From an uncultured Fretibacterium sp. (GTDB lineage: Bacteria; Synergistota; Synergistia; Synergistales; Aminobacteriaceae), in assembly GCF_938040765.1 (NCBI RefSeq), contig NZ_CALIAA010000121.1, forward strand, positions 1-32,848: DNA of 32,848 nucleotides. Reading direction: 5' to 3'. The notes beneath the pieces are model-generated. The model did not search any database, had not been told where the DNA came from, and saw only the letters and a program-made list of their open reading frames with translations. Position numbers and translations under genes: made by a program. Positions within the stretch are counted from its first letter, which is position 1. Every line of letters begins with the position of its first letter. Positions 16,465 through 23,763 of this stretch are shown in pieces.

Positions 16465-18324
16465 CTACTCCCGGCCGAAGTGTCCGACCAGCTGCGCCGC
16501 ATCGATCCTGAGGACCGTCGGGCGTCCATGGGGGCAGAAATACGGCTGGGCGCAGGCATGCAGGTCCCGCCACAGGGCCAGGGCCTCCTCCCGGGACAGG
16601 CGCGTCGTCAGCTTCACCGCCGCCTTGCAGGCCATCGTCGCCCAGGTGCGCCACAAGAGCTCCGCCGCGTCCCCGTCCCGATCCTCCTTCAGAGCCCCCA
16701 GCGATCCCCTCAGCAGGGCCTCGGGCTCGACCGCCCCCCCAACCGACGGGATGGAACAAAGCCGTGTTCCTCCGTCGCAGCTCTCCAGCTCGAAGCCGAA
16801 CCGGACCAGGGTCTCCCGATGCTCCTCCGCCTCCAAGGCGAGGGTCGGGGGCAACGGGACCGGGACCAGAAGCGGCTGAACGCGCCCCTCCCCCGCCGCG
16901 GCGCGGATGCGCTCGTACCCCACGCGCTCGTGCGCCGCGTGAGGATCCACGAGGACAAGTCCTTCCGGCACATCGAACACCAGATACCCCGAGCCCATCT
17001 GGCCCATGTAGACGACGTCGGGGGCGTGAACGGCATCCTCCGCCCCGTCCGGACCGCGGGGTGAAGGCAATGTCCCGGCCACGGGAGGGTCCGCGCTCTC
17101 CGCCCTCACCGCATCCTTCGCCGGCTCCGAAGCGAAGGGCGGGGGCTCGATGCGGGAGAAGGGGGTAGCGAAGACGGGCCTGGATGTACCCCGCGGCGCG
17201 GATGTACGGCCCCGCTCCGCCACAGGAGAGGGCGAAGGGGAGGAAAAATCGTCCCGGAACCCCCACCCCTCCCGCGATATCGCCGCGGCGCGGGTGACGG
17301 CCCTCCCGCCGGGCGGCACGGAGTCCGTGGACCAGGTGCGCCCGTCACGGACCGTCACGGGCGCGGGGCCCCCCAACAGGGCGGCCGCCTCCCGGACGGC
17401 CTCGAAGACCTCGCCGGGGTATCGGAACCGGATCTCCGCCTTGGCCGGATGGATGTTGACGTCGACCAGCGACGGGTCGATCGAGAGGAGGAGCGCCCAG
17501 TTGCCCGTCAGCTCGCGCGCGGCGGCACTCACCGCCCCCTTGACGACCGGGTCCGCCACGGCGCGCCCATTGACGAAGGCGGCGATGTCGTTGCGCCCCT
17601 GCCGGGGTTGCCACCAGCACTCCAGGCTCAGATGGCCGGTCTCGGACCGGACGGTCTGGACCGCGGGCTCCGGCCCCCAGAGCCGCTCGACCGCCCGACG
17701 CCGGTCCCCGCCGCCGTCGGTGGAGAGCACCTCCCGCCCATCGTGCTCCAGAACGAAGCTCACGTCGGGTCGGCAGATCGCGTACTCCCGCATCAGAAGG
17801 GCGGCCCGGCGCAGTTCCCCCGCGGCGCTCTTCAGGAACTTCCGGCGCGCCGGCAGGTTTCCGAAGAGCTCGTCCACCTGCACGCGCGTGCCCGCGGTGC
17901 AGTTCACGGCCGTATGCTCCGACACGCGTCCCTCCGAGGCGCGGATCAGTCCGCCCGTCCCGTCCGTTCCATCCTCGGGGCGCGAGCGGATCTCGACCGT
18001 GGCGACGGCCGTCAGGCTGGCCAGCGCCTCCCCGCGATACCCCAGCGTGCGGATGGCCTCCAGGTCCTTGATCCCCCCTATCTTGCTCGTCGCATGGGGG
18101 GTCAGGGCCAGGGGAAGGTCGTCGAGGGCGATGCCGCACCCGTCGTCCTCGACGACGATACGCAACCGTCCCCCGTCCCACAGGCGCACCCGGATGCGGT
18201 GCGCGCCGGCATCCAGCGCATTCTCCACCATCTCCTTGACCGCCGAGGCGGGACGCTCCACGACCTCGCCCGCCGCGATGCGCGCCCACACGCTCTCCGG
18301 AAGCTCCCTAATCCGCGGCGCCAT
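16465..18324 (-). CDS. mutL: DNA mismatch repair protein MutL (endonuclease type)
   Basis: The 619-residue protein has the GHKL ATPase with IAAGEVVERPASAVKEMVEN, EDDGCGI, ATSKIGGIKDL and GYRGEALASL, a transducer domain with NGRAV and SLVDVNIHPAKAEIRF, a variable Pro/Ser-rich linker (about residues 320-420), and the C-terminal dimerisation/endonuclease domain. The latter has VDPHAAHERVGYE (the D-Q-H-A-x2-E-x4-E metal motif with Gln replaced by Pro), ACKAAVK and CPHGRP. It should nick DNA during mismatch repair, as in bacteria without MutH. The start codon overlaps the end of mutS by 17 nt, so the two are coupled. A terminator follows. Confidence 0.97.
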   Translation of the reverse strand: MAPRIRELPESVWARIAAGEVVERPASAVKEMVENALDAGAHRIRVRLWDGGRLRIVVEDDGCGIALDDLPLALTPHATSKIGGIKDLEAIRTLGYRGEALASLTAVATVEIRSRPEDGTDGTGGLIRASEGRVSEHTAVNCTAGTRVQVDELFGNLPARRKFLKSAAGELRRAALLMREYAICRPDVSFVLEHDGREVLSTDGGGDRRRAVERLWGPEPAVQTVRSETGHLSLECWWQPRQGRNDIAAFVNGRAVADPVVKGAVSAAARELTGNWALLLSIDPSLVDVNIHPAKAEIRFRYPGEVFEAVREAAALLGGPAPVTVRDGRTWSTDSVPPGGRAVTRAAAISREGWGFRDDFSSPSPSPVAERGRTSAPRGTSRPVFATPFSRIEPPPFASEPAKDAVRAESADPPVAGTLPSPRGPDGAEDAVHAPDVVYMGQMGSGYLVFDVPEGLVLVDPHAAHERVGYERIRAAAGEGRVQPLLVPVPLPPTLALEAEEHRETLVRFGFELESCDGGTRLCSIPSVGGAVEPEALLRGSLGALKEDRDGDAAELLWRTWATMACKAAVKLTTRLSREEALALWRDLHACAQPYFCPHGRPTVLRIDAAQLVGHFGRE

Positions 18325-20896
18325 CCCGTGCCCTCATACTCTTCTCCTTCATTCTGTACAGCACCTCCATCGCGCGCATCGGCGTGATGTTGTCGAGGTC
18401 CAGTTCCGCCAGCTCCTCCACGACGGCGTCCGTCTCGGGCGAAAAGAGCAGGAGCTGACGTCTCAGCGCGTTCTGGGGCAGGGGATCGGGGATGGAGGAA
18501 CGCTCGAACCCCTCCCGCTCGAAGAGCTCCAGCAGCTCGAAGGCCCGCCTCAGCACGGGCTTGGGCAGTCCCGCGAGGCGCGCCACCTCGATGCCGTAGG
18601 AGCGGTCCGCCGGACGCGGCATCACCTGGTGCAGAAACACGATGCCCTCCGTCCCCTCAGCCACCGCCATGCTGCAGTTGCGCACGTCGTCCAGCCGCTC
18701 CTCCAGACAGGTCAGCTCGTGGCAGTGCGTGGCGAACAGCACCCGCGGAGCCGCGCCGCAGCCGCCGTGCAGGTACTCCAGCACCGCCCAGGCAATGCTC
18801 ATCCCGTCCCATGTGGCCGTCCCGCGCCCCACCTCGTCCAGGATCACCAGGCTGCGGTCGGTGACGTTGTTCAGGATGCCCGCCGTCTCCAGCATCTCCA
18901 CCATGAAGGTGCTGTTGCCCCGAACCAGGTCGTCGCGGGCCCCGATGCGCGTGAAGACGCGGTCCACCAGGCCGAAGGACGCGCTCTCGGCCGGGACCCA
19001 CAGGCCCGCCTGGGCCATGACCGCGAGCAGGGCCGCCATGCGCAGCCAGGTGGACTTGCCCGCCATGTTGGGCCCCGTCAGGATGACGATGCGCGCCGCA
19101 TCCCCGCCCAGCACCACGTCGTTGGGCACGAAGGTCGCGTCCGTCAGGGTCGCCTCCAGCACCGGATGGCGGCCGCCCCTGACGGTCAGGGCCATGGAGT
19201 CGTCCACCGTCGGGCGGACGTAGCCGCGCTCCCGCGCCACCTGGGCGGAGGACGCGGCGCAGTCCAGGATGCCCAGCAGGCGTCCCGTCATCTGAATGTC
19301 CGCCCCCTCGGAGATGACGCGCTCGACGACGGCCCGATAGAGTTCCCCCTCGATACGCGCGGTCTCGCCCTCGCTGCGCGCCATCCTGTCCTGGAAGTCC
19401 CGCAGCTCCGGGGTGACGAAGCGCTCGGCGTTCACCAGGGTCTGACGGCGCTCGAAGTGCGGCGGCACCGTCTCCAGCCCCGTCCTGCCGATCTCGAGGT
19501 AGTAGCCGAACGCCCGATTGTAGCCGGACCTGAGGCGCGGGCTCCCCGTCGCCGCCCGCTCGCGTTCCAGGTACTCCGCGAGCCACGCCTCGCCCCTCTC
19601 CGAGACATCGCGCCAGGAGGCGAGCTCCGCACTGAAGGAGGAGCGCACGACCGGCCCCGCCCCCAGGACGCGGGGCAGCTCCTCCTCCAGCGCCTCGTCC
19701 AAGTGGGTGCGCAGGGGCTCCAGGTCCGGCAGCGCGGCGAAGAGGCCGGCGAGCGGCTCCGGGAACGAGAGGGAACGCAGGCGCGGAAGCAGGCGCAGCG
19801 TATCCCGGATCGCGGCGAGGTCTCGCGGCGTCCCCGTCCCCAGGGAGAGCCGGGACAGGGCGCGCTCGGCGTCGCGGGCCCCGGCAAGTGCATCCTGAAG
19901 AACCCCCAGCCGCGCCGGGTCCTCCACGAGGACGCCGATGCAGGCCTGGCGGCGTTCGATGGCCGGAATATCCATCAGGGGCCGCATCAGCCACTCCCTG
20001 AGGGTGCGCCTCCCCATGGGGGTCCGGCAGCGATCCAGGCAGGCGAGCAGCGAGACGGACCCCTGGGAGAACTCCGGGACCAGCTCCAGGTTGCGCTGCG
20101 CCGCCGCGTCCAGGCTCATTCGGTCACGGGCTCGCAGCGGCGTGATGCGCAACACGTGGCGCACCGCGCTGAACTGCGTCGCGGACAGGTAGTCCAGCAC
20201 GGCCCAGGCGGGACCCGCACAGGGATCGTCCTCCTCGATGCCGAAGGACGCGAGGCGCGCCCCTCCCAGGGCCGAACGCAGGCGCTCCGCCGCCGTCCCC
20301 GCGCGGAAGACCTCGGGCGCGGCGGGCAGAAGCGCATACCCCTTCAGAAAATCGGGGGGAGTGCGAAGGGTCGCGGGATGCAGCACCTCGCCGGGCGTGA
20401 AGGCCGAGAGGAGCGCGGCGGCCTCCTCGGGCGCCAGGGTCCCCGCCTCCAGGCCGCCGGTCTCGACGGACAGAAGCGCCAGCGCGACGCGGCCGTCCTT
20501 CAGCGGAAGGACCGCGGCCAGACGCCCCGTGTCCCCGCTCTCCTCCGGGACGTAGGTGCCCGGCGTCACGAGGCGCACCACGCGCCGCTCCACGACGCCC
20601 TTACCCGTCGGCTCCCCGATCTGCTCGCAGATGGCCGCGCGGCAGCCGGCCTTGATGAGCCTCCCCAGGTAAAGGGAAAGCGCATGGTGCGGCACGCCCG
20701 CCATGGGGATCTTCCTTTCGGCATCCCGGGCCGTCAGGGCGATGTCCAGGATCGACGCGGCGGTGCGTGCGTCGTCGAAGAACAGCTCGTAGAAGTCCCC
20801 CATGCGGAAGAGCAGCAGCGCGTCGGGATACTCCGCCTTCCATTGCCGGTATTGGCTCAACCAGGGAGTCATCTTGATGTCGTCGGGTATGGCCAC
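18308..20896 (-). CDS. mutS: DNA mismatch recognition protein MutS
   Basis: MutS recognises mismatches and small loops and recruits MutL. From the GTG at 20896 the protein has 862 residues, the usual length. Near the start, FRMGDFYELF carries the mismatch-stacking Phe and Glu (residues 35 and 37). The connector and lever domains follow, then the ATPase with LTGPNMAGKSTWLRM (about residues 606-620), STFMVEMLET, and the Walker B DEVGRGTATWDGMSIAWAV. The C-terminus resembles the helical dimerisation tail. The GTG has GAGGAG eight bases upstream. Upstream ATGs (20980, 21079) give N-terminal sequence without family similarity. It is cotranscribed with mutL and preceded by a terminator belonging to the next gene on the same strand. 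Confidence 0.96.
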   Translation of the reverse strand: MAIPDDIKMTPWLSQYRQWKAEYPDALLLFRMGDFYELFFDDARTAASILDIALTARDAERKIPMAGVPHHALSLYLGRLIKAGCRAAICEQIGEPTGKGVVERRVVRLVTPGTYVPEESGDTGRLAAVLPLKDGRVALALLSVETGGLEAGTLAPEEAAALLSAFTPGEVLHPATLRTPPDFLKGYALLPAAPEVFRAGTAAERLRSALGGARLASFGIEEDDPCAGPAWAVLDYLSATQFSAVRHVLRITPLRARDRMSLDAAAQRNLELVPEFSQGSVSLLACLDRCRTPMGRRTLREWLMRPLMDIPAIERRQACIGVLVEDPARLGVLQDALAGARDAERALSRLSLGTGTPRDLAAIRDTLRLLPRLRSLSFPEPLAGLFAALPDLEPLRTHLDEALEEELPRVLGAGPVVRSSFSAELASWRDVSERGEAWLAEYLERERAATGSPRLRSGYNRAFGYYLEIGRTGLETVPPHFERRQTLVNAERFVTPELRDFQDRMARSEGETARIEGELYRAVVERVISEGADIQMTGRLLGILDCAASSAQVARERGYVRPTVDDSMALTVRGGRHPVLEATLTDATFVPNDVVLGGDAARIVILTGPNMAGKSTWLRMAALLAVMAQAGLWVPAESASFGLVDRVFTRIGARDDLVRGNSTFMVEMLETAGILNNVTDRSLVILDEVGRGTATWDGMSIAWAVLEYLHGGCGAAPRVLFATHCHELTCLEERLDDVRNCSMAVAEGTEGIVFLHQVMPRPADRSYGIEVARLAGLPKPVLRRAFELLELFEREGFERSSIPDPLPQNALRRQLLLFSPETDAVVEELAELDLDNITPMRAMEVLYRMKEKSMRARDGAAD

Positions 20897-21022
20897 CGTC
20901 TCGTCTCCTCTTCCTCGTGCGCTCAGGCGCCGCTCTTCTCCGCCATCGTCATTCGCGCTTTTTCGTATTCGCTTTTCCATTTTACTATAGGCCGCACACG
21001 CCCTCAGCCCCATCATACGAAA

Positions 21023-21047
21023 GGAGCCGCCCCGGCCGGGCGGCTCC
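21023..21047 (-). terminator. Intrinsic terminator after the nitroreductase-like gene
   Basis: GGAGCCGCCC and GGGCGGCTCC form a perfect 10-bp stem with a 5-nt loop, followed by TTTCGT on the minus strand. It separates the secreted nitroreductase-like gene from mutS. Confidence 0.75.
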
Positions 21048-21090
21048 CCTGTCTGTATTCCCGTTTTCTCCGTCCGCACGAAAAACGAAC

Positions 21091-21756
21091 TTACGCCCCC
21101 GGCTTCACGCCCATCGGCATAATGCAGAGAACATCGTCGTCGTCGCGCAGGCTCAGAATCCTCTCGATCGCGTCGTCCCGGGCGGAGCGGATGTAGCGCG
21201 TACCGATGCCCAGGGCCCCGGAGGCCAGATAGACGTTCTGGGTCATCGCCCCCGCGGCGACGGCCGCGAACTCCTCCTCATCGTCGTCATCCTTGAACTT
21301 CCTGGAGAGCGCCGCGGAATCCGAAACGAAGATCAGGGTGCAGGGCGCCTTCGCGACGAAGTCCTGTTTCCCTATCCGTCCCCGGATATCCTCTTTGGAG
21401 ACCTCCTTCAACGCGTGGGCCCTCCAATCGTACAGGAAGGTTCCGTCGGCCCGGGCCACGTAGATTTTGACGTAGGGCTCCATCCCCATGGCCATCGGCA
21501 CCGTCCACCCCTTCTCCCCGCGGTTCAGGCCCGTCGCCGCCCACAGGACCGTCGAGAGATTCTCCAAAGAGACGTCCTTCATGGAGGCAAAATCGCCTCC
21601 CACGGCCGAGGCACGGCTCCCGAGGACATCGAACACCCCAGAACCGCCCGTCCTCTGCGGGGCCGGGAGCGAGATGTCGGCGGACGCCGACCCGACGGGA
21701 AAAAGGACCACGGCAGCCAGAAGGAACACGCACAATCTCTTGAAAGCGGTAAACAT
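21091..21756 (-). CDS. Secreted nitroreductase-like protein (SagB/ThcOx type)
   Basis: The 221-residue protein starts at the ATG at 21756, preceded by TAAGGAGG. Residues 1-27 are a signal peptide (FKRLCVFLLAAVVLFPVG then ASA). The mature part resembles the nitroreductase superfamily: LPAPQRTGGSGVFDVLGSR, LSTVLWAATGLNRGEKG, YVKIYVARADGTFLYD, APCTLIFVSD, MTQNVYLASGALGIGT and a C-terminal IMPMGV strand. The family normally binds FMN and reduces nitro or quinone compounds with NAD(P)H, but exported members of this short type have poorly known roles, and a loop here is strongly acidic (KFKDDDDEEEF). It is divergent from marR; a TATAAT lies at 21796-21791 on its strand. Confidence 0.8.
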   Translation of the reverse strand: MFTAFKRLCVFLLAAVVLFPVGSASADISLPAPQRTGGSGVFDVLGSRASAVGGDFASMKDVSLENLSTVLWAATGLNRGEKGWTVPMAMGMEPYVKIYVARADGTFLYDWRAHALKEVSKEDIRGRIGKQDFVAKAPCTLIFVSDSAALSRKFKDDDDEEEFAAVAAGAMTQNVYLASGALGIGTRYIRSARDDAIERILSLRDDDDVLCIMPMGVKPGA

Positions 21757-21899
21757 GACAAACCTCCTTAAATTTGATTTCGCGTCCCGTATTATACTCA
21801 TCCGCCGGAGCTTCCCGCCTCCGCCTTTTTCCCCTCCCAACGAATCCCTTTTTCTACTCTCCCGTGTTTTTCCGTTCTCGGGCTTTTACCTCGTTACGC

Positions 21900-21928
21900 T
21901 TGACAATAGTTTTATATAAAACTACAAT
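21900..21928 (+). promoter_or_regulatory. marR promoter (TTGACA-17-TACAAT)
   Basis: TTGACA at 21900-21905 and TACAAT at 21923-21928 with 17 bp between are near consensus. The predicted start is about 21935, three bases before the marR ATG (21938), and no ribosome site is present, so the message should be leaderless. Confidence 0.8.
21907..21924. promoter_or_regulatory. Perfect 18-bp palindromic operator O1 in the marR promoter
   Basis: TAGTTTTATATAAAACTA is a perfect palindrome filling the spacer of the marR promoter. Size and position are typical for a MarR-family dimer site. A near copy (16 of 18 bases) is found in the promoter of the next gene at 22404-22421. Binding by the local MarR is inference. 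Confidence 0.75.
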
Positions 21929-21937
21929 GATCTCACG

Positions 21938-22381
21938 ATGCGCATCGGAGACGATATCGTTCAGAAGATCTCGGACCTGCGGAACCTGGCCAACGCCTTC
22001 ATCCTTAAATGTCTGGAGGAGGAGGGCATCGTTGGTCTTGTTCCCTCGCACGGGGCCGTTCTGGCGGCGCTCTATCGCGAAGGTCCGCTGCCGATGAAGG
22101 AGATCTGCAAACGCATCCACAGGGACAAGAGCACCCTTACCGTCCTGGTGCGAAAACTGGAGGAGCTGGGCTACGTCGAACGGGAGCCCGACGAAAAGGA
22201 CAACCGCATCGTTCGGGTCCGCCTGACGGAGAAGGGCATCTCATCCCGCGGCGCTCTCGAACAGGTCTCCCTGCGCCTGCGCGAAAGGGTTTGGGGCGAC
22301 GCTCCAGAGGAGGAAAAGGCGGCGGTCTGCCACGCATTGATCAAAATGATCGAGCGCATGGAACAGGACACGGCCCGGTGA
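21938..22381 (+). CDS. MarR-family transcriptional regulator
   Basis: The 147-residue protein has the MarR layout: N-terminal dimerisation helices (IVQKISDLRNLANAFILKCL), a winged helix-turn-helix with PLPMKEICKRIHRDKSTLTV as recognition region, LVRKLEELGYVEREPDEKDN forming the wing with the conserved D-x-R, and C-terminal helices. MarR proteins are dimeric repressors released by small ligands. It is divergent from the secreted nitroreductase gene and lies 57 bases before a flavoprotein gene whose promoter carries the same operator. Autoregulation is likely because a palindrome fills its own promoter spacer. The ligand cannot be told from sequence. Confidence 0.93.
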   Translation: MRIGDDIVQKISDLRNLANAFILKCLEEEGIVGLVPSHGAVLAALYREGPLPMKEICKRIHRDKSTLTVLVRKLEELGYVEREPDEKDNRIVRVRLTEKGISSRGALEQVSLRLRERVWGDAPEEEKAAVCHALIKMIERMEQDTAR

Positions 22382-22394
22382 GGCAAAAAATTTT

Positions 22395-22424
22395 TTGCAT
22401 AAATAGTTTTATATCAAACAAAAT
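22395..22424 (+). promoter_or_regulatory. Flavoprotein-gene promoter with operator O2
   Basis: TTGCAT (22395-22400), an 18-bp spacer and CAAAAT (22419-22424) form a promoter for the gene at 22439. The spacer region holds TAGTTTTATATCAAACAA (22404-22421), which matches operator O1 at 16 of 18 positions. Directly upstream is the perfect palindrome GCAAAAAATTTTTTGC (22383-22398), which overlaps the -35 and follows the marR stop. Confidence 0.65.
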
Positions 22425-22438
22425 GGAGGCGACGAAGT

Positions 22439-22843
22439 ATGATCGACTTGGAGAAAATTCTGAGGGAGAACCCCAATGGAGTCCTGGCCACGCGAAACGG
22501 TGACGGAGTTGCGACGAGGATCTTTCAGTTTCTTTTCATGGAGGACGGAAATAAGGTCTATTTCTGCACGGAGGGCGACAAACCCGTCTACCGGCAGCTG
22601 ACCGCCAACCCCAAAGTATCCTTCTGCACCTCGGCGAAGGATTGGAATCCGGTCCTCTCCCTGGACGGCAGGGCCGTCTTCATCGATGATACGGCGTTGA
22701 AACGGCGCGCCCTGGAGGAGTATCCCCTGATTCGGGATATCTTCAAGACCGCGGACAATCCCCTCTTCAAGTTATTCTACCTGGAGGTCCAGGAGATCCA
22801 CACCTTCTCCTTCGCCGAAGGGGCAAAGCTCTCCAAACCGTGA
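22439..22843 (+). CDS. Pyridoxamine 5'-phosphate oxidase-like FMN split-barrel protein
   Basis: A 134-residue single-domain protein with the split-barrel pattern: LEKILRENPNGVLATRNGDG, then TRIFQFLFMEDGNKVYFCT, a GDKPVYRQLTANPKVSFC strand-helix-strand, and a C-terminal ELTAEV-like strand reading FYLEVQEIHTFSF. Members bind FMN, F420 or heme and reduce varied substrates; this short form is often called pyridoxamine 5'-phosphate oxidase family without being the true PdxH. A ribosome site GGAGG lies nine bases before the ATG. The operator shared with marR suggests it is a target of that regulator, perhaps acting together with the nearby nitroreductase-like protein in redox or toxic-compound response (inference). 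Confidence 0.88.
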   Translation: MIDLEKILRENPNGVLATRNGDGVATRIFQFLFMEDGNKVYFCTEGDKPVYRQLTANPKVSFCTSAKDWNPVLSLDGRAVFIDDTALKRRALEEYPLIRDIFKTADNPLFKLFYLEVQEIHTFSFAEGAKLSKP

Positions 22844-22857
22844 CCCGACAATATGCG

Positions 22858-22880
22858 AACGGGGGCCCTCGGCCCCCGTT
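22858..22880 (+). terminator. Hairpin after the flavoprotein gene
   Basis: AACGGGGGCC and GGCCCCCGTT form a perfect 10-bp stem with a CTC loop, 14 bases after the stop codon. A run of six T follows only after GGATTACCG, so it is an imperfect terminator. Further inverted repeats continue to 22990. Confidence 0.6.
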
Positions 22881-22945
22881 GGATTACCGTTTTTTGGGAA
22901 CCCCCCGGTTTATGGCCGGGGGCCGTTGATCCTCGATCGATACGA

Positions 22946-23239
22946 TCAACGCTCAGAGCGGGGCCCGGCCGCATCGGCCGGGGAGCCCGTGGGGGAGGGC
23001 TGAGCCCGGGAATAGACGGATCGGTTCCGCTCCCGTCTGCGCCGCTCTTTTTGAAGGAGCCACGCGGACTCCAACGCCCCGGCCAGGGCCCCGCTGCTTC
23101 GCTCCCAGGCCTCCGCAGCCTTTTCCTCGAGAAAGACGTCCCGATCGGCATCGATCCCCACGGGCCGTCGGTGCAGCGTAAAGCGCTCTCCGTCGAAGGA
23201 GACCGAAGAACCGTCGTCGAACGGGACGTAGACCCTCAT
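22946..23239 (-). CDS. Small hypothetical protein downstream of rimI
   Basis: A 97-residue frame beginning MRVYVPFDDGSSVSFDGE, with two adjacent ATGs (23242, 23239) after GAGAGAGGAAGAGG. The first half has a regular beta-like pattern and an acidic helix (RDVFLEEKAAEAWERSSGAL); the middle is a charged, Arg-rich helix (LLQKERRRRERN) and the C-terminal tail is Ser/Pro/Ala-rich and probably disordered. No family is recognised. It follows rimI by 32 bases on the same strand, so it is likely the last gene of the ctpA-purA-rimI run. Confidence 0.55.
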   Translation of the reverse strand: MRVYVPFDDGSSVSFDGERFTLHRRPVGIDADRDVFLEEKAAEAWERSSGALAGALESAWLLQKERRRRERNRSVYSRAQPSPTGSPADAAGPRSER

Positions 23240-23271
23240 CATCCTCTTCCTCTCTCAAACAAAGGGGCCGC

Positions 23272-23754
23272 TCAAGGGGAACGGGTCAGGGAAAGGGCCA
23301 TTTCCACCGCGTTCTCGCCATCCGAATAATAGTGGGCGCGCGTCGCCCCCCGCCGAAAGGACAGCCCCTCGTACAGGGCTCGGGCGGGAGCATTGGCCTC
23401 CCCGACCCTCAGGATCAGACGCGTTCGGCCCATGGAGCGGGCACATTCCGCAACGGCCAGGACCAGCTGCGTCCCAATCCCACGGCGGCGGTATTCCGGC
23501 AGCACCATGAGCCCCATCAGAAGCGCGAAACCCGCCTCGTGTCCCATCACCGCATAGCCCAGAAGCCTCGCACAGGCACCTCTCGAGAAGGCCCCCAGGT
23601 AGGACAGGCCCTTCTCGAGGGGGTCCGAAAGGGAGGAGGCCGCAAGATCCCGGGCAATGACCGCATCTGGCCATGGGTAGAGGGAAAGCCCGTTCGCCTC
23701 GATGATCGCGGGAACGTCCTCCGGCCCGCAGAAACGAATCTCCGGCAGGAACAT
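23272..23754 (-). CDS. rimI: RimI-like GNAT N-acetyltransferase
   Basis: A 160-residue GNAT protein. The acetyl-CoA binding motif A is clear: LMVLPEYRRRGIGTQLV (Q/R-x-x-G-x-G/A), followed by motif B (LRVGEANAPARALYEGLSF) and the RimI-like ending RRGATRAHYYSDGENAVEM. RimI proteins acetylate the N-terminal residue of ribosomal protein S18 and other proteins; whether this one does is not shown by sequence. It starts nine bases after the purA stop and is likely cotranscribed with it. The ribosome site is weak. Confidence 0.85.
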   Translation of the reverse strand: MFLPEIRFCGPEDVPAIIEANGLSLYPWPDAVIARDLAASSLSDPLEKGLSYLGAFSRGACARLLGYAVMGHEAGFALLMGLMVLPEYRRRGIGTQLVLAVAECARSMGRTRLILRVGEANAPARALYEGLSFRRGATRAHYYSDGENAVEMALSLTRSP

Positions 23755-23763
23755 CCGTCGTTC

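Noticed and set aside
17150..21196. A 1348-codon plus-strand frame opposite mutL and mutS
   Set aside because: It spans two confident genes on the other strand and has shadow-type composition and no family pattern.
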